This document shows positions 51,622 to 61,803 of a stretch of DNA of 64,000 nt, in pieces; within the stretch, counting starts at the first letter, position 1; each line of letters starts with the position of its first letter. Below the pieces are notes generated by a model. That model did no database searches, was not told where the DNA came from, and saw only the letters and a program-made list of their open reading frames with translations. Both the position numbers and the translations under genes were made by a program. The DNA comes from Candidatus Sulfotelmatobacter sp. (GTDB taxonomy: Bacteria > Vulcanimicrobiota > Vulcanimicrobiia > Vulcanimicrobiales > Vulcanimicrobiaceae), in assembly GCA_035504415.1 (NCBI GenBank), contig DATJRY010000007.1:186001-250000 (forward strand). Direction: 5' to 3'.

Positions 51622-53169
51622 GTGCTCGCGGCGCTGGCATCGTCGCTGCTGGCGTTGACGGTCGTCGTCGTCCCGCTCGACGATCGTCCGGTCACCGCGC
51701 AGCTGCCGGTGCTGCTGGGCGCGATCGCCGGCGTGCGGGTGGCGGAGCCGCCGCCCGCGCTGCTGGGGCGCTATCTGCGGCCGGGCGATCCCGATGCGAT
51801 CCTGCGCTGGCTGCGCACCGACGCGCCGCGCGACGCGCGCGCCTACGTCGTCTCGAACGACATGATCGCCTACGGCGGCTTGGTCGCCTCGCGTATCCCG
51901 CAGACCTCGGGCGCGCAAGCGGAAGCGCGCGTCGCGGCGCTGGCTGCGTTCCGGCTCACCCACGGCGACGCGTCGTTCGCGCTGTTCGGGACGGTGATGC
52001 GGCTCGCGCCGACGGGGATTCCGGCGCTCGGCGACGCGGCGTCGTTCCCGTTCGCGGGCGAGGTCTGGCCCCGTCTGCAGCAATACGCGAACCTGCCCGA
52101 CCCGCCGCTGACCGACGCCGATCGCGCCACGGCCGCGCGCTTGCGCGCGCAGTTGGGACCCGATCTCGAGGCGTATCTCGCGGCGCGCGCGCGCGACCGC
52201 GACGTCGATCTGTTCGCGCTCGGCGAGGCGGCGCAGGGACGCTTCGACCGGGTGGTGCTCGGCCAGGACGACGCCGGACCGGTCGGCTTGCACCTGCGCG
52301 ACTTGGCCGCGTTGCGCGCCTACGCGGCGCGCTGGGTGCCGCCCGGTCGCGCGGCGATCGAGCCGGGTGCCGACGAGCTGGGGATGGCGCTGCTGGCCGC
52401 CGCGCTGGCGCGCCAGGCGGCGTTCGTGCCGCGCGTGCGGGTGATCTATTCGCGCGCCGACGGCGGGGGCGTCAACGACCCCATCGAGTTCGCGCCGGTC
52501 GCCACCTCGATCGGCTCGCTGATCCGCACCTGCGGCGCGGTCGAAGTCGATGCGCCCGACGCGCCGGCCGACGTCGAGCTGTTCGTCAAGGTACCGGCCA
52601 CCGGCGAGGCCGACGAGCACGCCTTCGTCGACCGCATCGCGCACGACGCGACCGCCGCCGGAGCGCCGCTGGCGGCGCTCGCCGACCTCTCGTTCCTGGT
52701 CGCCGACGACTACGCGCAGCAGCGGCAGCTGATGCGCGATCTGATCGCGCGCGGCGTCGCCGGCCGCGTCGGCGCCTTCGCGTCGTGGAATACGGTCGCC
52801 AACACCGTCGGCACCACGTTGCCCGAGGCCATCGCGGTGCTGGCCGGCAAGCGCATGGGCACGTACGACCCGACCGCGCACGCGCGCTTCACGCTGATGC
52901 GATACGTCGACGACATCGCCTTCCACGACGACGTGCGGCCGCGGCTCAACACCGACCTCGACGCGCAGGGCGTGGACGACCACACCTACTTGCTGCCGGG
53001 GACGGCCGGCGCGACCGCCGACGAGAACCGCACCCTGCTCTGGCGCGACGGCCTGGCGCTCTTGCACCAGATCGAGCCGCAATTCCGCGACGCGGGCTTC
53101 ACCATCACGCTGCCCTGGGACCGCACCTTCGAGACGGAGCTCGACCTTCGGCTGACGCCCAACCTTTGA
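51622..53169 (+). CDS. DUF4127 family protein
   Basis: 515 residues from a GTG one base after the previous stop. Signal-peptide-like start MLAALASSLLALTVVVVPLD, then the DUF4127 hallmark PLDDRPVT, SNDMIAYGGLVASRIP, LGQDDAGPVGLH, GADELGMALLA and WNTVANTVGT, in the usual order and overall length. Biochemical function unknown. The proximity to murein-recycling genes is noted, but it is not part of their overlap chain. Confidence 0.88.
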   Translation: MLAALASSLLALTVVVVPLDDRPVTAQLPVLLGAIAGVRVAEPPPALLGRYLRPGDPDAILRWLRTDAPRDARAYVVSNDMIAYGGLVASRIPQTSGAQAEARVAALAAFRLTHGDASFALFGTVMRLAPTGIPALGDAASFPFAGEVWPRLQQYANLPDPPLTDADRATAARLRAQLGPDLEAYLAARARDRDVDLFALGEAAQGRFDRVVLGQDDAGPVGLHLRDLAALRAYAARWVPPGRAAIEPGADELGMALLAAALARQAAFVPRVRVIYSRADGGGVNDPIEFAPVATSIGSLIRTCGAVEVDAPDAPADVELFVKVPATGEADEHAFVDRIAHDATAAGAPLAALADLSFLVADDYAQQRQLMRDLIARGVAGRVGAFASWNTVANTVGTTLPEAIAVLAGKRMGTYDPTAHARFTLMRYVDDIAFHDDVRPRLNTDLDAQGVDDHTYLLPGTAGATADENRTLLWRDGLALLHQIEPQFRDAGFTITLPWDRTFETELDLRLTPNL

Positions 53170-53179
53170 GGGCGGCGGC

Positions 53180-53223
53180 TCGGGCGAAGCCCGAACGCGA
53201 AGGCTTCGGCGGGAGCCGAAGCC
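53180..53223. terminator. Two hairpins between convergent genes
   Basis: TCGGGC-GAA-GCCCGA at 53180-53194, and GGCTTCGGC-GGGA-GCCGAAGCC at 53202-53223 (9-bp perfect stem). They occupy the gap between the DUF4127 stop and the opposing gene's stop at 53227. Confidence 0.7.
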
Positions 53224-53226
53224 ACT

Positions 53227-54216
53227 TCACGGGTCGGCGATGCCGGTCGTCTCGGTGATCCCGACTTGCTCGTACGGCGTGAGCTCGTTGTGCGCGCTGA
53301 CTTCCTCGAAGGTGATGGTCGTGTCGTAGCACGTGTCGCCGCTGTCCTGCATCGGTCCGAGCGCGGTCTCGCGGTCGATGTACGAACCGCCTTCCCACTG
53401 TCGGAACTCGACCAGCCACGGCGTGGCGCTGAACGGCAGGCCGTTGCCGATCCCCGACACCTTGGCGCGCACGACGTCGAACGTCTTCATGTCGATCCAC
53501 AGCTCGCGCAGCCGGTAGCGATTGGGGTCGCGCAGCGGCGTCAGCCCCAGGTGGTAGAGGTGGACGTTGCCTTCGGTGACGTTCCCCAGATTCACGACCG
53601 TGTAGGTGCGCGCGATGACGGCCGTGCTGCCGATGTGCGGCAGATACGGTTTGGTCGTCGAGATGTCGACCAGATCTTGCGTCTGCGAGACCGGCGGCGC
53701 GTTGAGCGAGATGCCGAAGTCTTGATTGATCGCGAAGGTGACCTGGCCGAGCACGTCGGCGCTGGTGGCCGCGTTCATCGTCAGCCCGGTGCCCAGGATG
53801 TTGCCGCCGCCTTTGGTCGGCGCGGGCACGTTCTGCACGCCGCTGCTCCCGCCCGCGATCCCGATGTTGATCCCGGTCGGCGTCGGCGGGTGTGCTTGCT
53901 CCTCGCGGCTGATGCCGTGGGTGAAGACGAGCCGCTTTTGCAGGTCCTCGACGGTGTCCCACGAGCGGATGACCGGCACGTTGCCGTCGCGATACCGCAC
54001 GACCGCGGTATAGCTCGCGTAGCGCGGATAGCCGCTGCTGGTGCGTTCCTTGCGCGCGGCCAGGAAGATCGCGTCGGGATCGGTCAGCGTGGTCTGCACG
54101 GCGGCGCCGCTCGTCGTCGCAGCCGGCGTCGTGTCGGCGGCGCGTGCGACGGTCGCGCTGCCGAGCAGCACCGCCAGGGTCAGGGCAAGCGCCGTCGGCG
54201 AGGTTCCTGAACGCAT
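53227..54216 (-). CDS. Secreted protein of unknown function
   Basis: 329 residues. The ATG overlaps the epimerase stop (TGATG). Signal peptide [20 protein letters not shown], cleavage after VARA. The mature protein contains a Gly-rich, repeat-like segment (INIGIAGGSSGVQNVPA), TRTYTVVNLGNVTEGNVHLY-like strands, and EFRQWEGGSYIDRETALGPM. LRELWIDMKTFDVVRAKVSG resembles a segment of outer-membrane or LolA-like lipoprotein-sorting proteins, but this is weak. Third gene of the mutase operon; no metabolic link evident. Confidence 0.65.
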   Translation of the reverse strand: MRSGTSPTALALTLAVLLGSATVARAADTTPAATTSGAAVQTTLTDPDAIFLAARKERTSSGYPRYASYTAVVRYRDGNVPVIRSWDTVEDLQKRLVFTHGISREEQAHPPTPTGINIGIAGGSSGVQNVPAPTKGGGNILGTGLTMNAATSADVLGQVTFAINQDFGISLNAPPVSQTQDLVDISTTKPYLPHIGSTAVIARTYTVVNLGNVTEGNVHLYHLGLTPLRDPNRYRLRELWIDMKTFDVVRAKVSGIGNGLPFSATPWLVEFRQWEGGSYIDRETALGPMQDSGDTCYDTTITFEEVSAHNELTPYEQVGITETTGIADP

Positions 54217-54658
54217 CACCTCGGAGAACGGCCTGCTTCGGCCGCCGGTTCCGCATGGCCGCCCGGTTGACAGAGCTCGATCAGGACGCCGCCGGTCGAT
54301 TTCGGGTGCAGGAACGCGATCGTGTTGCCGTGCGCACCGCGCCGCGGCTGCTCGTCGATCAGGCGGACGCCGGCGTCGCGCAGGCGCGCCAGCTCGGCGC
54401 GGATGTCGCCGACGCGGTACGCGGTGTGGTGGAGCCGCGAATCGGCCTCGCCGCGGAAGCGCGCGACCGGCGAGCTCTCGTCGAGCGGCCGGAGCAGCTC
54501 GATGATCGCATCCCCGCTGCGCAGACCGACCGCCTCGATCCCCTGGTCGGCGACGATCTCGCGGTACACCTGCGTGAATCCCAGCGTCTGCGTGTAGAGG
54601 CGAATCGTGGCCTCCAGATCCTTGACCACGATCGCGACGTGGTCGATGGGGGCGTCGA

Positions 54659-54662
<4 letters not shown>
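54216..54662 (-). CDS. mce: Methylmalonyl-CoA epimerase (VOC family), TTG start
   Basis: 148 residues. [20 protein letters not shown] (module 1, His ligand), [20 protein letters not shown] (module 2, His ligand) and GVLIELCQ (Glu ligand) give the MCE signature; [13 protein letters not shown] is diagnostic. The TTG codon overlaps the mutase stop (TTGA) with GGGAGAG six bases upstream; no other start precedes the conserved region. It interconverts (R)- and (S)-methylmalonyl-CoA alongside the mutase. Confidence 0.88.
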
Positions 54663-56236
<1,574 letters not shown>

Positions 56237-56249
56237 CCGGAGGCGTTCG

Positions 56250-57239
56250 TCAGCCGTGCCGGACGAACCGCCAGGTGAACCACACCCCGAGGACGACCGC
56301 GCCGATGAAAGTGATCCCGATGGCGGCCAGCTCGGTGACGACGCCGGCCAGGGAGTAGCCGCCGCACAGCGCCGCGATCCCGGCGACGGCCGCCAGCATC
56401 AGCCGCTGGAACGGGTTCGAGGCCTTCCCGGCCAGCGCTTGGACCTCGGCCAGGACGTCGCCCGGGTCCCAGCCGGCGGTTGGGATGATCTCCGCGATCC
56501 GGCCGTTCGGGTTGACCAGCACCAAGTCGTCTTGGTGGATGTAGTGCCCGGGCCCGTCCTGCAGCGAGGAGACCTCGAAGGCGTCCAGCAGCGCCTTGAC
56601 CTCGGAGCCCTCGCCGGTCAAGAGCGACCAGCGGGCCGGATCGGCGGCGAACTGGGCGCCGTAGCGCTTGAGGACCGAGGGCGAGTCGAAGGTCGGGTCC
56701 AGGCTCACCAGCGCCAGGTGGGTGTCGCGCGGGTCGATGTGGTGCTGCAGGTAGGCGAACTTGCCGCTGATGGCGGGGCAGATCGCCAAATCCGGACAGC
56801 GCGTGTAGACGAAGCTCAGCACCAGCGACTTGCCGCGCCAGTCCGCGAGATGGCGGACGACGCCGTCCTGATCGACCAGGGTCCGGTCGCCGAGCAGATC
56901 GCCGCGGTTGAGGTGACGCACGGTCAGCGAGCCCGGCAGTCCGGCGACGAAGGCGGTCGCCGCGCGGACGGCCGTCAGCCGGCGGCCCATCAGCAGGCCG
57001 TCGATCTCCGTCCCCGGCGCCAGGCGCGCTGCCGACGCGGGCGTCACCGCCCAGCGGTACGTTCCGGCGGGCAGCTCGCCGGTCACGCCGGCGCTGCGCA
57101 CGACCAGCTGACCGCGCTCACCGGCCCCGAGCACGGTTGCGTGGATGGGAACCACGCCCGCCGCGCTGGCCGGAGCGAGCGCCGACAACGGTCCGAGGGC
57201 GACGAAGGCAAGCAACGCCGCAACGGGAGAGATGCGCAC
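56250..57239 (-). CDS. SCO1/SenC-type copper protein with extra N- and C-terminal parts
   Basis: 329 residues. Signal peptide ([20 protein letters not shown]), a ~70-residue beta-rich domain resembling copper-efflux accessory folds, then the thioredoxin-like SCO domain with [20 protein letters not shown] (Cys pair spaced CX5C rather than CX3C), [16 protein letters not shown] and the distal [16 protein letters not shown] His. C-terminal membrane segments ([32 protein letters not shown]). CX5C is a known SCO variant. Likely copper delivery or thiol-redox for an oxidase. Divergent from a second SCO gene. Confidence 0.85.
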   Translation of the reverse strand: MRISPVAALLAFVALGPLSALAPASAAGVVPIHATVLGAGERGQLVVRSAGVTGELPAGTYRWAVTPASAARLAPGTEIDGLLMGRRLTAVRAATAFVAGLPGSLTVRHLNRGDLLGDRTLVDQDGVVRHLADWRGKSLVLSFVYTRCPDLAICPAISGKFAYLQHHIDPRDTHLALVSLDPTFDSPSVLKRYGAQFAADPARWSLLTGEGSEVKALLDAFEVSSLQDGPGHYIHQDDLVLVNPNGRIAEIIPTAGWDPGDVLAEVQALAGKASNPFQRLMLAAVAGIAALCGGYSLAGVVTELAAIGITFIGAVVLGVWFTWRFVRHG

Positions 57240-57251
57240 TATGACGTTTAC

Positions 57252-57280
57252 CGTACCCGGATTCGCGGCGAACGGGTACG
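57252..57280. promoter_or_regulatory. Inverted repeat between divergent SCO genes (candidate operator)
   Basis: CGTACCCG (57252-57259) and CGGGTACG (57273-57280): perfect 8-bp arms separated by 13 bp, 21 bp centre to centre (two helical turns). It fills most of the 49-bp gap between the two SCO starts and so could control both directions, plausibly in response to copper or redox state (inference). Confidence 0.5.
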
Positions 57281-57288
57281 ACTACGGT

Positions 57289-57882
57289 ATGTCGGTTCGG
57301 CGCCGTGTCCTCACGCGTGCGGCGAGCGCCCTGGTCGCGCTCGCGCTGAGCGCGTGCGCGCACGCCGCGCCGCATTTCAACGGGACCACGCTCACCCCGA
57401 AACCGGCCTACGATTTCACGCTGACCGATCAGAACGGGCGGCCGTTCTCGTTGGCGAGCGAACGCGGCCGCGAAGTGGTCCTGTTCTTCGGCTATACGCA
57501 CTGTCCGGACGTGTGCCCGGCCACGATGGCGCAGCTGGCGCGCGTCGACCGCGGGCTCTCGGCGGCGCAGCGCGCGCGCGTGCAGGTCCTGTTCGTCACC
57601 GTCGACCCGCAGCGCGATTCGCCGCCGGTCATGAAACGCTACGTCGCGCTGTTCGATCCGTCGTTCATCGGCTTGACCGGCAGCGAGGCGCAGCTGGATC
57701 CGGTGTTCGCCGCTTATCACGTCTGGCATCAAAAGCTGCCGGGCACGAAGGCCAGCGGATATCTCATGGCGCACAGCGGATCGGTCTACCTGATCGACCC
57801 GGCCGGCGAGCTGCGCGTGCTGCACGACTGGACCGATCCCGCGCCGGCGATCGCGTCGGACGTCAAGGAGCTGCTTGGATGA
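57289..57882 (+). CDS. SCO1/SenC family lipoprotein
   Basis: 197 residues from the ATG at 57289; the ATG at 57241 would run through the inverted repeat. Lipoprotein-like signal RAASALVALALSACAHA (lipobox LSAC). Thioredoxin-like SCO core: FTLTDQNGRPFSLASERG, VVLFFGYTHCPDVCPATMAQ (canonical CX3C), FVTVDPQRDSPPVMKRY, and the distal copper His in YLMAHSGSVYLIDP. Expected to pass copper to cytochrome oxidase CuA together with the PCuAC protein encoded four bases into its stop (ATGA). Confidence 0.9.
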   Translation: MSVRRRVLTRAASALVALALSACAHAAPHFNGTTLTPKPAYDFTLTDQNGRPFSLASERGREVVLFFGYTHCPDVCPATMAQLARVDRGLSAAQRARVQVLFVTVDPQRDSPPVMKRYVALFDPSFIGLTGSEAQLDPVFAAYHVWHQKLPGTKASGYLMAHSGSVYLIDPAGELRVLHDWTDPAPAIASDVKELLG

Positions 57883-58292
57883 TCGCCCCGCTGCTGTTGG
57901 CCGCCATTACCGTCGTGGGCGCATGGTCACGCCCCGCCGTCGACACCGGCGTCGTCTACGCGACGATCCGCAACACCGGCTCGCGCCCCGTCGCGCTGGT
58001 CGGCGCGAGCACGCCGCGCGCGAGCAGCGTCGAGCTGCACGAATCGACGACGATGTCGAGCGGCGCGATGAAGATGCAGGGGATGACGATGCCCGCGATG
58101 GGGATGCACCCGGTCAGCCGCATCGTCATCCCGGCGCATGGCTCGGTGACGCTCAAGCCGGGCGGCTACCATCTGATGCTGCTCGGATTGCGCGGCACGC
58201 TGGCGGCGGGGCAGCGGATTCCGCTGACGCTGCGGTTCGCGGGCGCACCGCCCGTCTCGACGCTGGTTCCCGTCGAGACGCGCGCTTTCTAG
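57879..58292 (+). CDS. Periplasmic copper chaperone PCuAC
   Basis: 137 residues, short signal-like N-terminus (MIAPLLLAAITVVGAWSRPA). Copper-binding motif: SSVELHESTTMSSGAMKM then a Met-rich MTMPAMGMHP, i.e. H(M)X10MX21HXM-like order, and the GYHLMLLGLRGTLAAGQRIP segment of the family. ATGA overlap with the upstream SCO gene, the usual partnership in oxidase copper loading. Confidence 0.9.
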   Translation: MIAPLLLAAITVVGAWSRPAVDTGVVYATIRNTGSRPVALVGASTPRASSVELHESTTMSSGAMKMQGMTMPAMGMHPVSRIVIPAHGSVTLKPGGYHLMLLGLRGTLAAGQRIPLTLRFAGAPPVSTLVPVETRAF

Positions 58293-58310
58293 TGCGATGA
58301 TCGCCAACGC

Positions 58311-58817
58311 ATGATGCGGGCGCTGCTGCTGGCGGCGCTGGTCGCGACGCTCGGCGCGTCCGCGCCGCCGGCGACCGTCACGCTGAGCGGGCAGTTCGTG
58401 CGCGGCGCATCGATCGGCCTCGCCGATCTGGCGGCGATGCCGCGCACCCAGGTCACGGCGAGCGAACACGACGGCAGCACCAGCCACTACGCCGGGGTGA
58501 CGCTCGCGGCGCTGCTTCGCCAAGCCGGAGCGCCGGTCGGCGACGCCGCCAAGGGCCTCGCGGCGCGCTCGTACCTCACCGTAACCGGCTCCGACGGATA
58601 CGTCGCCGCCTACTCGCTGAGCGAGTTGGACACCACGGCGGCGAGCTGCGCGCCGATCTTGGCCGACACGCGCGAGGGGGCGCCGCTGCCGGCGGCGAGC
58701 GGCCCCTTTCGGGTCGTCGCGCCGTGCGACCGTGTCCAGGCGCGCTGGGTCCGCAACGTCGTCGCGCTCACGGTGGGCACCCTGCCCGGGCCGCCGATCA
58801 AGCCGATGAAGGACTGA
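58311..58817 (+). CDS. Secreted molybdopterin-fold (sulfite-oxidase-like) protein
   Basis: 168 residues with signal peptide MMRALLLAALVATLGASAPP. GVTLAALLRQAGAPVGDAAK and SYLTVTGSDGYVAAYSLSELD followed by VVAPCDRVQARWVRNVVALT are typical of short molybdopterin-binding-domain relatives (PF00174-type). The full enzymes are longer and carry a cofactor-ligating Cys earlier, so this protein may not bind molybdenum. The role with the copper genes is unknown. Confidence 0.7.
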   Translation: MMRALLLAALVATLGASAPPATVTLSGQFVRGASIGLADLAAMPRTQVTASEHDGSTSHYAGVTLAALLRQAGAPVGDAAKGLAARSYLTVTGSDGYVAAYSLSELDTTAASCAPILADTREGAPLPAASGPFRVVAPCDRVQARWVRNVVALTVGTLPGPPIKPMKD

Positions 58818-58871
58818 TGTAAGCCGGACTACGGAACGATCCGGCGCCGCCGCGGTATCGTTACCGGTACG

Positions 58872-59345
58872 ATGCGACGTTCCACGCTCTTGGCCGGCCT
58901 GGCCGCTCTGGGTGCCCTGCGCGCCGTGCCGGCGCGCGCCGCGCTGACGCTGGTGACCCACACCGACGCGGAGTGGCGCAAGCTGCTCCCGCCGCAGACG
59001 TACTGGGTCATGCGTCAGGCCGGGACGGAACAGCCGTTCTCGAGTCCGCTCGACGAAGAGAAGCGGCGCGGGACGTATGTCTGCGCGGCGTGCGCGCTGC
59101 CGCTGTTCTCCTCGAAGACGAAGTTCGACAGCGGGACCGGCTGGCCGAGCTTCTGGGCGCCGCTGCCGGGCGCGATCGCGACCAAGAGCGACACCTCGGA
59201 CCTCATGGTGCGCACCGAAGTGCACTGCGCGCGCTGCGCCGGCCACCTCGGCCACGTCTTCGACGACGGTCCGCAGCCGACCGGCCTGCGCTACTGCATG
59301 AACGGCGTCGCGCTCAACTTCCGTCCCGCTGCGGATCGAGCGTAG
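58872..59345 (+). CDS. msrB: Exported peptide-methionine (R)-S-oxide reductase
   Basis: 157 residues. Twin-Arg-like export signal MRRSTLLAGLAALGALRAVPARA. MsrB core: two zinc-binding CxxC pairs (CAACALPLF, CARCAGHLGHVFDDGP), KFDSGTGWPSFW, and the catalytic Cys in RYCMNGVALNF. It repairs oxidised methionine outside the cytoplasm, a sensible partner for the Met-rich copper chaperone block just upstream, though they are not overlapping. Confidence 0.92.
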   Translation: MRRSTLLAGLAALGALRAVPARAALTLVTHTDAEWRKLLPPQTYWVMRQAGTEQPFSSPLDEEKRRGTYVCAACALPLFSSKTKFDSGTGWPSFWAPLPGAIATKSDTSDLMVRTEVHCARCAGHLGHVFDDGPQPTGLRYCMNGVALNFRPAADRA

Positions 59346-59378
59346 CCGAACGCGGCGGCTGCGGCGCGGCCGAAGCCA

Positions 59379-60209
59379 CTAGATTTGGAAGTCGAGGAAG
59401 TCCTGATCCATCGAGCGGCCCGGCATCTGACCGGGCTGGCGGCCGACGACCTTCGCCGGTACGCCCGCGACGGTCGTGTACGGCGCGACCGGGCGCAGCA
59501 CGACGCTGCCGGCGGCGACCTTCGCGCCTTCGCCGACGACCACGTTGCCCAGCACCTTCGCGCCCGCCGAGAGCAGGACGCCACGCCCGATCTTGGGGTG
59601 GCGGTCGCCGCTCTCTTTGCCGGTGCCGCCCAGCGTGACGTTGTGCAGAATCGAAACGTCGTCGCCCACGACGGCGGTCTCGCCGATGACGACGCCGGTC
59701 GCGTGATCGACGAAGATCGCGCGCCCGATGCGCGCGGCCGGATGGATGTCGACGGCGAACGTGTCGGAGACGCGACCTTGCAGATAGAGCGCCAGTGAGC
59801 GGCGATCGCTGGTCCACAGGTGGTGCGCGACGCGGTACCACTCGAGCGCGCTGTAGCCCTTGGCGTACAGGAACGGCGTCACGTGGTCGGGATAGGCGGG
59901 ATTGCGCTCGACGCTGGCGGCCAGGTCCAGCGCGGCGGTCTCGACGATCGCGGGATCGGCCGCGAACGCGTCGTCGGCGAGCGTCATCAGGCGCGGCGCA
60001 TCGAGGTCGGCGTCGGCCAGCTTGGCGGCGAGCACGGCGGCGAGCGCTTCGCCGAACGAGGCCGGCCCGAGGATCGAGCGCCGCAGCAGCGGGGCCAGGA
60101 ACGGTTCGGCGGCGGCGATGCGCTCCGCGTCGGCGCGCAGCACGTCCCAGACCCGCGCGGTCGCGGATCCGTCGGGTGCCGTCCGCAGAGCGGTCTCTCC
60201 CAGCGTCAT
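59379..60209 (-). CDS. cysE: Serine O-acetyltransferase
   Basis: 276 residues from an ATG with an AGG-containing site. Helical N-terminal domain, then HVTPFLYAKGYSALEWYRVA (CysE pattern), followed by left-handed beta-helix hexapeptides (VDIHPAARIGRAIFVDHATG, IGETAVVGDDVSILHNVTLG, VLGNVVVGEGAKVAAGSVVL). It makes O-acetylserine for cysteine synthesis. The frame is open for 40 further residues upstream, without family similarity. Confidence 0.92.
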   Translation of the reverse strand: MTLGETALRTAPDGSATARVWDVLRADAERIAAAEPFLAPLLRRSILGPASFGEALAAVLAAKLADADLDAPRLMTLADDAFAADPAIVETAALDLAASVERNPAYPDHVTPFLYAKGYSALEWYRVAHHLWTSDRRSLALYLQGRVSDTFAVDIHPAARIGRAIFVDHATGVVIGETAVVGDDVSILHNVTLGGTGKESGDRHPKIGRGVLLSAGAKVLGNVVVGEGAKVAAGSVVLRPVAPYTTVAGVPAKVVGRQPGQMPGRSMDQDFLDFQI

Positions 60210-60243
60210 GCCGCCTGTGACCGCGCCGCCGGGGCCGTTCGTT

Positions 60244-60687
60244 TCAGAGCGCGGTGCTGACCCGCCGGTCGATCCGGTGCCGTTCGTCGCTGAACAGCGG
60301 CGAGGAGATGAGGAAATCGGCCGTCGCACGGTTGCATGCGATGGGGACGTTGTAGAGCACCGCCAGACGCAGCAGCGCTTTGACGTCGACGTCGTGGGGC
60401 TGCGAGGAGAGCGGGTCCCAGAAGAAGACGATCAGGTCGATCTTGTGCTCGACGAGCATCGCCCCGACTTGCGCGTCGCCGCCGAGCGGTCCCGAGAGCA
60501 GCAGCTCGACCGGCAGCGCCGTCGCCTTGGCGACTTGCGAGCCGGTCGTTCCGGTCGCCACGAGCTCGCAGCGCGCCAGCGTTCCCCGGTTGAAGAAGGC
60601 CCACTCGGTCAGGTCGTCTTTGCGGGCGTCGTGCGCGATCAGCGCGATGCGCGGCGCCCCGCCGCGGTGGCGCGGATTGGCGTCCAT
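60244..60687 (-). CDS. mgsA: Methylglyoxal synthase
   Basis: 147 residues, family length. RIALIAHDARKDDLTEWAFF (His/Lys/Asp active-site start), ELLLSGPLGGDAQVGAMLVE (catalytic Asp), DLIVFFWDPLSSQPHDVDVK (His) and YNVPIACNRATADFLI. Converts dihydroxyacetone phosphate to methylglyoxal. DHAP would also be the product of the OtnC reaction encoded at 23782. Confidence 0.95.
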   Translation of the reverse strand: MDANPRHRGGAPRIALIAHDARKDDLTEWAFFNRGTLARCELVATGTTGSQVAKATALPVELLLSGPLGGDAQVGAMLVEHKIDLIVFFWDPLSSQPHDVDVKALLRLAVLYNVPIACNRATADFLISSPLFSDERHRIDRRVSTAL

Positions 60688-60756
60688 GCCCCCATCCTAA
60701 GCGGATCGCGCTGGAGATGCGAGCGCACGCGCCCGGCGCGCGCAACGAGGATTCTT

Positions 60757-61698
60757 TCAGCCGCGCGCGGCCGCGACGGTTGCACGCACGCCGTCATCGT
60801 AGGGCGTCTTGCGGATCGGTCCGAGCAGCGCGTGCAACGCGGAATCGTCGAGCACCACCGGGTCGGTGGCCAGATAGTACATCTCGACCAGCTCGCGCAC
60901 GACGCCGTTGAACAGACCGAATGTGCGCAGCATCATCGCGTTCATGCCGAGCGTCCGGACCGGTTTGCCGGTGCTGCGCGCGACGCGATCGATCATCGCC
61001 CGTGTCGTCGTCGTGCCCGCGCCGCCCAGGTGCCAGACGTGTCCCCACGCACGCGGCTCGTCGACGAGCCGCACGACGACCGCACCGACGTCCGGCACGT
61101 AGATGTACTCGTGCGGCGTCTCGCGCGGGCCGATCACCGCGGCCATCTTCCCGTTCGCGCCGTTCGTGAACAGCTCGCCGAGCAGGCTCTTCTCGACGCC
61201 CGGCCCGTAAAAATCGGGCAACCGCAGCACGGCGCCGCGGATCCGGCCCGCGCGATCGGCGTCGAGCAGCAGATCCTCTTGCGCCTTGCGCATGCGGCCT
61301 TTGAACGTGTGCGGCTCGCGCGGATGGTCTTCGCGCACCGGCGTCGTCCGCGGGCGCCCGTAGGGATAGACGGTGCCGATCAGCAGCATGTCGCGCACGC
61401 CCGCGGCGATCGCGCCGTCGAGCGTCGCCCGCATCAGCACCGGATGCTGCGCGAACTGCGTGTAGTCGACGCCGACCAGATACACGATGGTCTCGACACC
61501 CTGCGCCGCCGCGCGGACCGAGGCCGGGTCGGCCGGGTCCCAGGCGACGATCTCGGCCAGCGGATCGCCGCCGAAGGTGCGCGCCAGTGCGGCGGCATCC
61601 CGCCCGACCACGCGGTACGGCCGTCCGTCGGCACGCAGCACCGCCGCGATGCTCCGCCCGATGGCCCCATTGGCTCCCCAGAGTGCGATCGTGCCCAT
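60757..61698 (-). CDS. NAD(P)-dependent epimerase/dehydratase-like protein
   Basis: 313 residues. Rossmann GANGAIGRSIAAVLRADGRP at the N-terminus, GVETIVYLVGVDYTQFAQHP, LLIGTVYPYGRP (the Tyr but no canonical YxxxK Lys), and VLRLPDFYGPG, YIYVPDVGAVVVRLV as in extended short-chain dehydrogenases of the NmrA/epimerase group. AAAGGCAG ribosome site. Divergent from the TetR gene, with an operator over its transcription start (separate entries), so it is the likely TetR target. Substrate unknown. Confidence 0.82.
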   Translation of the reverse strand: MGTIALWGANGAIGRSIAAVLRADGRPYRVVGRDAAALARTFGGDPLAEIVAWDPADPASVRAAAQGVETIVYLVGVDYTQFAQHPVLMRATLDGAIAAGVRDMLLIGTVYPYGRPRTTPVREDHPREPHTFKGRMRKAQEDLLLDADRAGRIRGAVLRLPDFYGPGVEKSLLGELFTNGANGKMAAVIGPRETPHEYIYVPDVGAVVVRLVDEPRAWGHVWHLGGAGTTTTRAMIDRVARSTGKPVRTLGMNAMMLRTFGLFNGVVRELVEMYYLATDPVVLDDSALHALLGPIRKTPYDDGVRATVAAARG

Positions 61699-61736
61699 GA
61701 CTGCCTTTCTCGTTTATCGAACGATAGACAAATATC

Positions 61737-61765
61737 GAACGCTGTTCATTTTAAGAACTGCGTTC
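61737..61765. promoter_or_regulatory. TetR-type operator candidate
   Basis: GAACGCTGTTC (61737-61747) and GAACTGCGTTC (61755-61765) form an inverted repeat with a single mismatch across 11-base arms and a 7-bp spacer. It covers the predicted transcription start of the minus-strand gene. Related partial motifs TATCGAACGATA (61715-61726) and TATCGAAC (61733-61740) lie next to it. Confidence 0.65.
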
Positions 61766-61793
61766 AGTATACGTTGACCGTTCGGCTTGTCAA
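61766..61793 (-). promoter_or_regulatory. Promoter of the epimerase-like gene
   Basis: Read on the minus strand: TTGACA (61793-61788), 16-bp spacer, TATACT (61771-61766). Nearly consensus sigma-70, with the start of transcription expected near 61759, inside the operator. Confidence 0.7.
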
Positions 61794-61803
61794 GGGCTAT
61801 ACT
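61774..61803 (+). promoter_or_regulatory. Promoter of the TetR gene, probably leaderless
   Basis: TTGACC (61774-61779), 18-bp spacer, TATACT (61798-61803), then only seven bases to the ATG at 61811. Transcription would start at or within a base or two of the A of the start codon. It overlaps the opposing promoter, so the two compete for polymerase. Confidence 0.65.

Noticed and set aside
57241-57288. ATG at 57241 as start of the rightward SCO gene
   Set aside because: It would translate through the inverted repeat and place 16 atypical residues before the lipoprotein signal.
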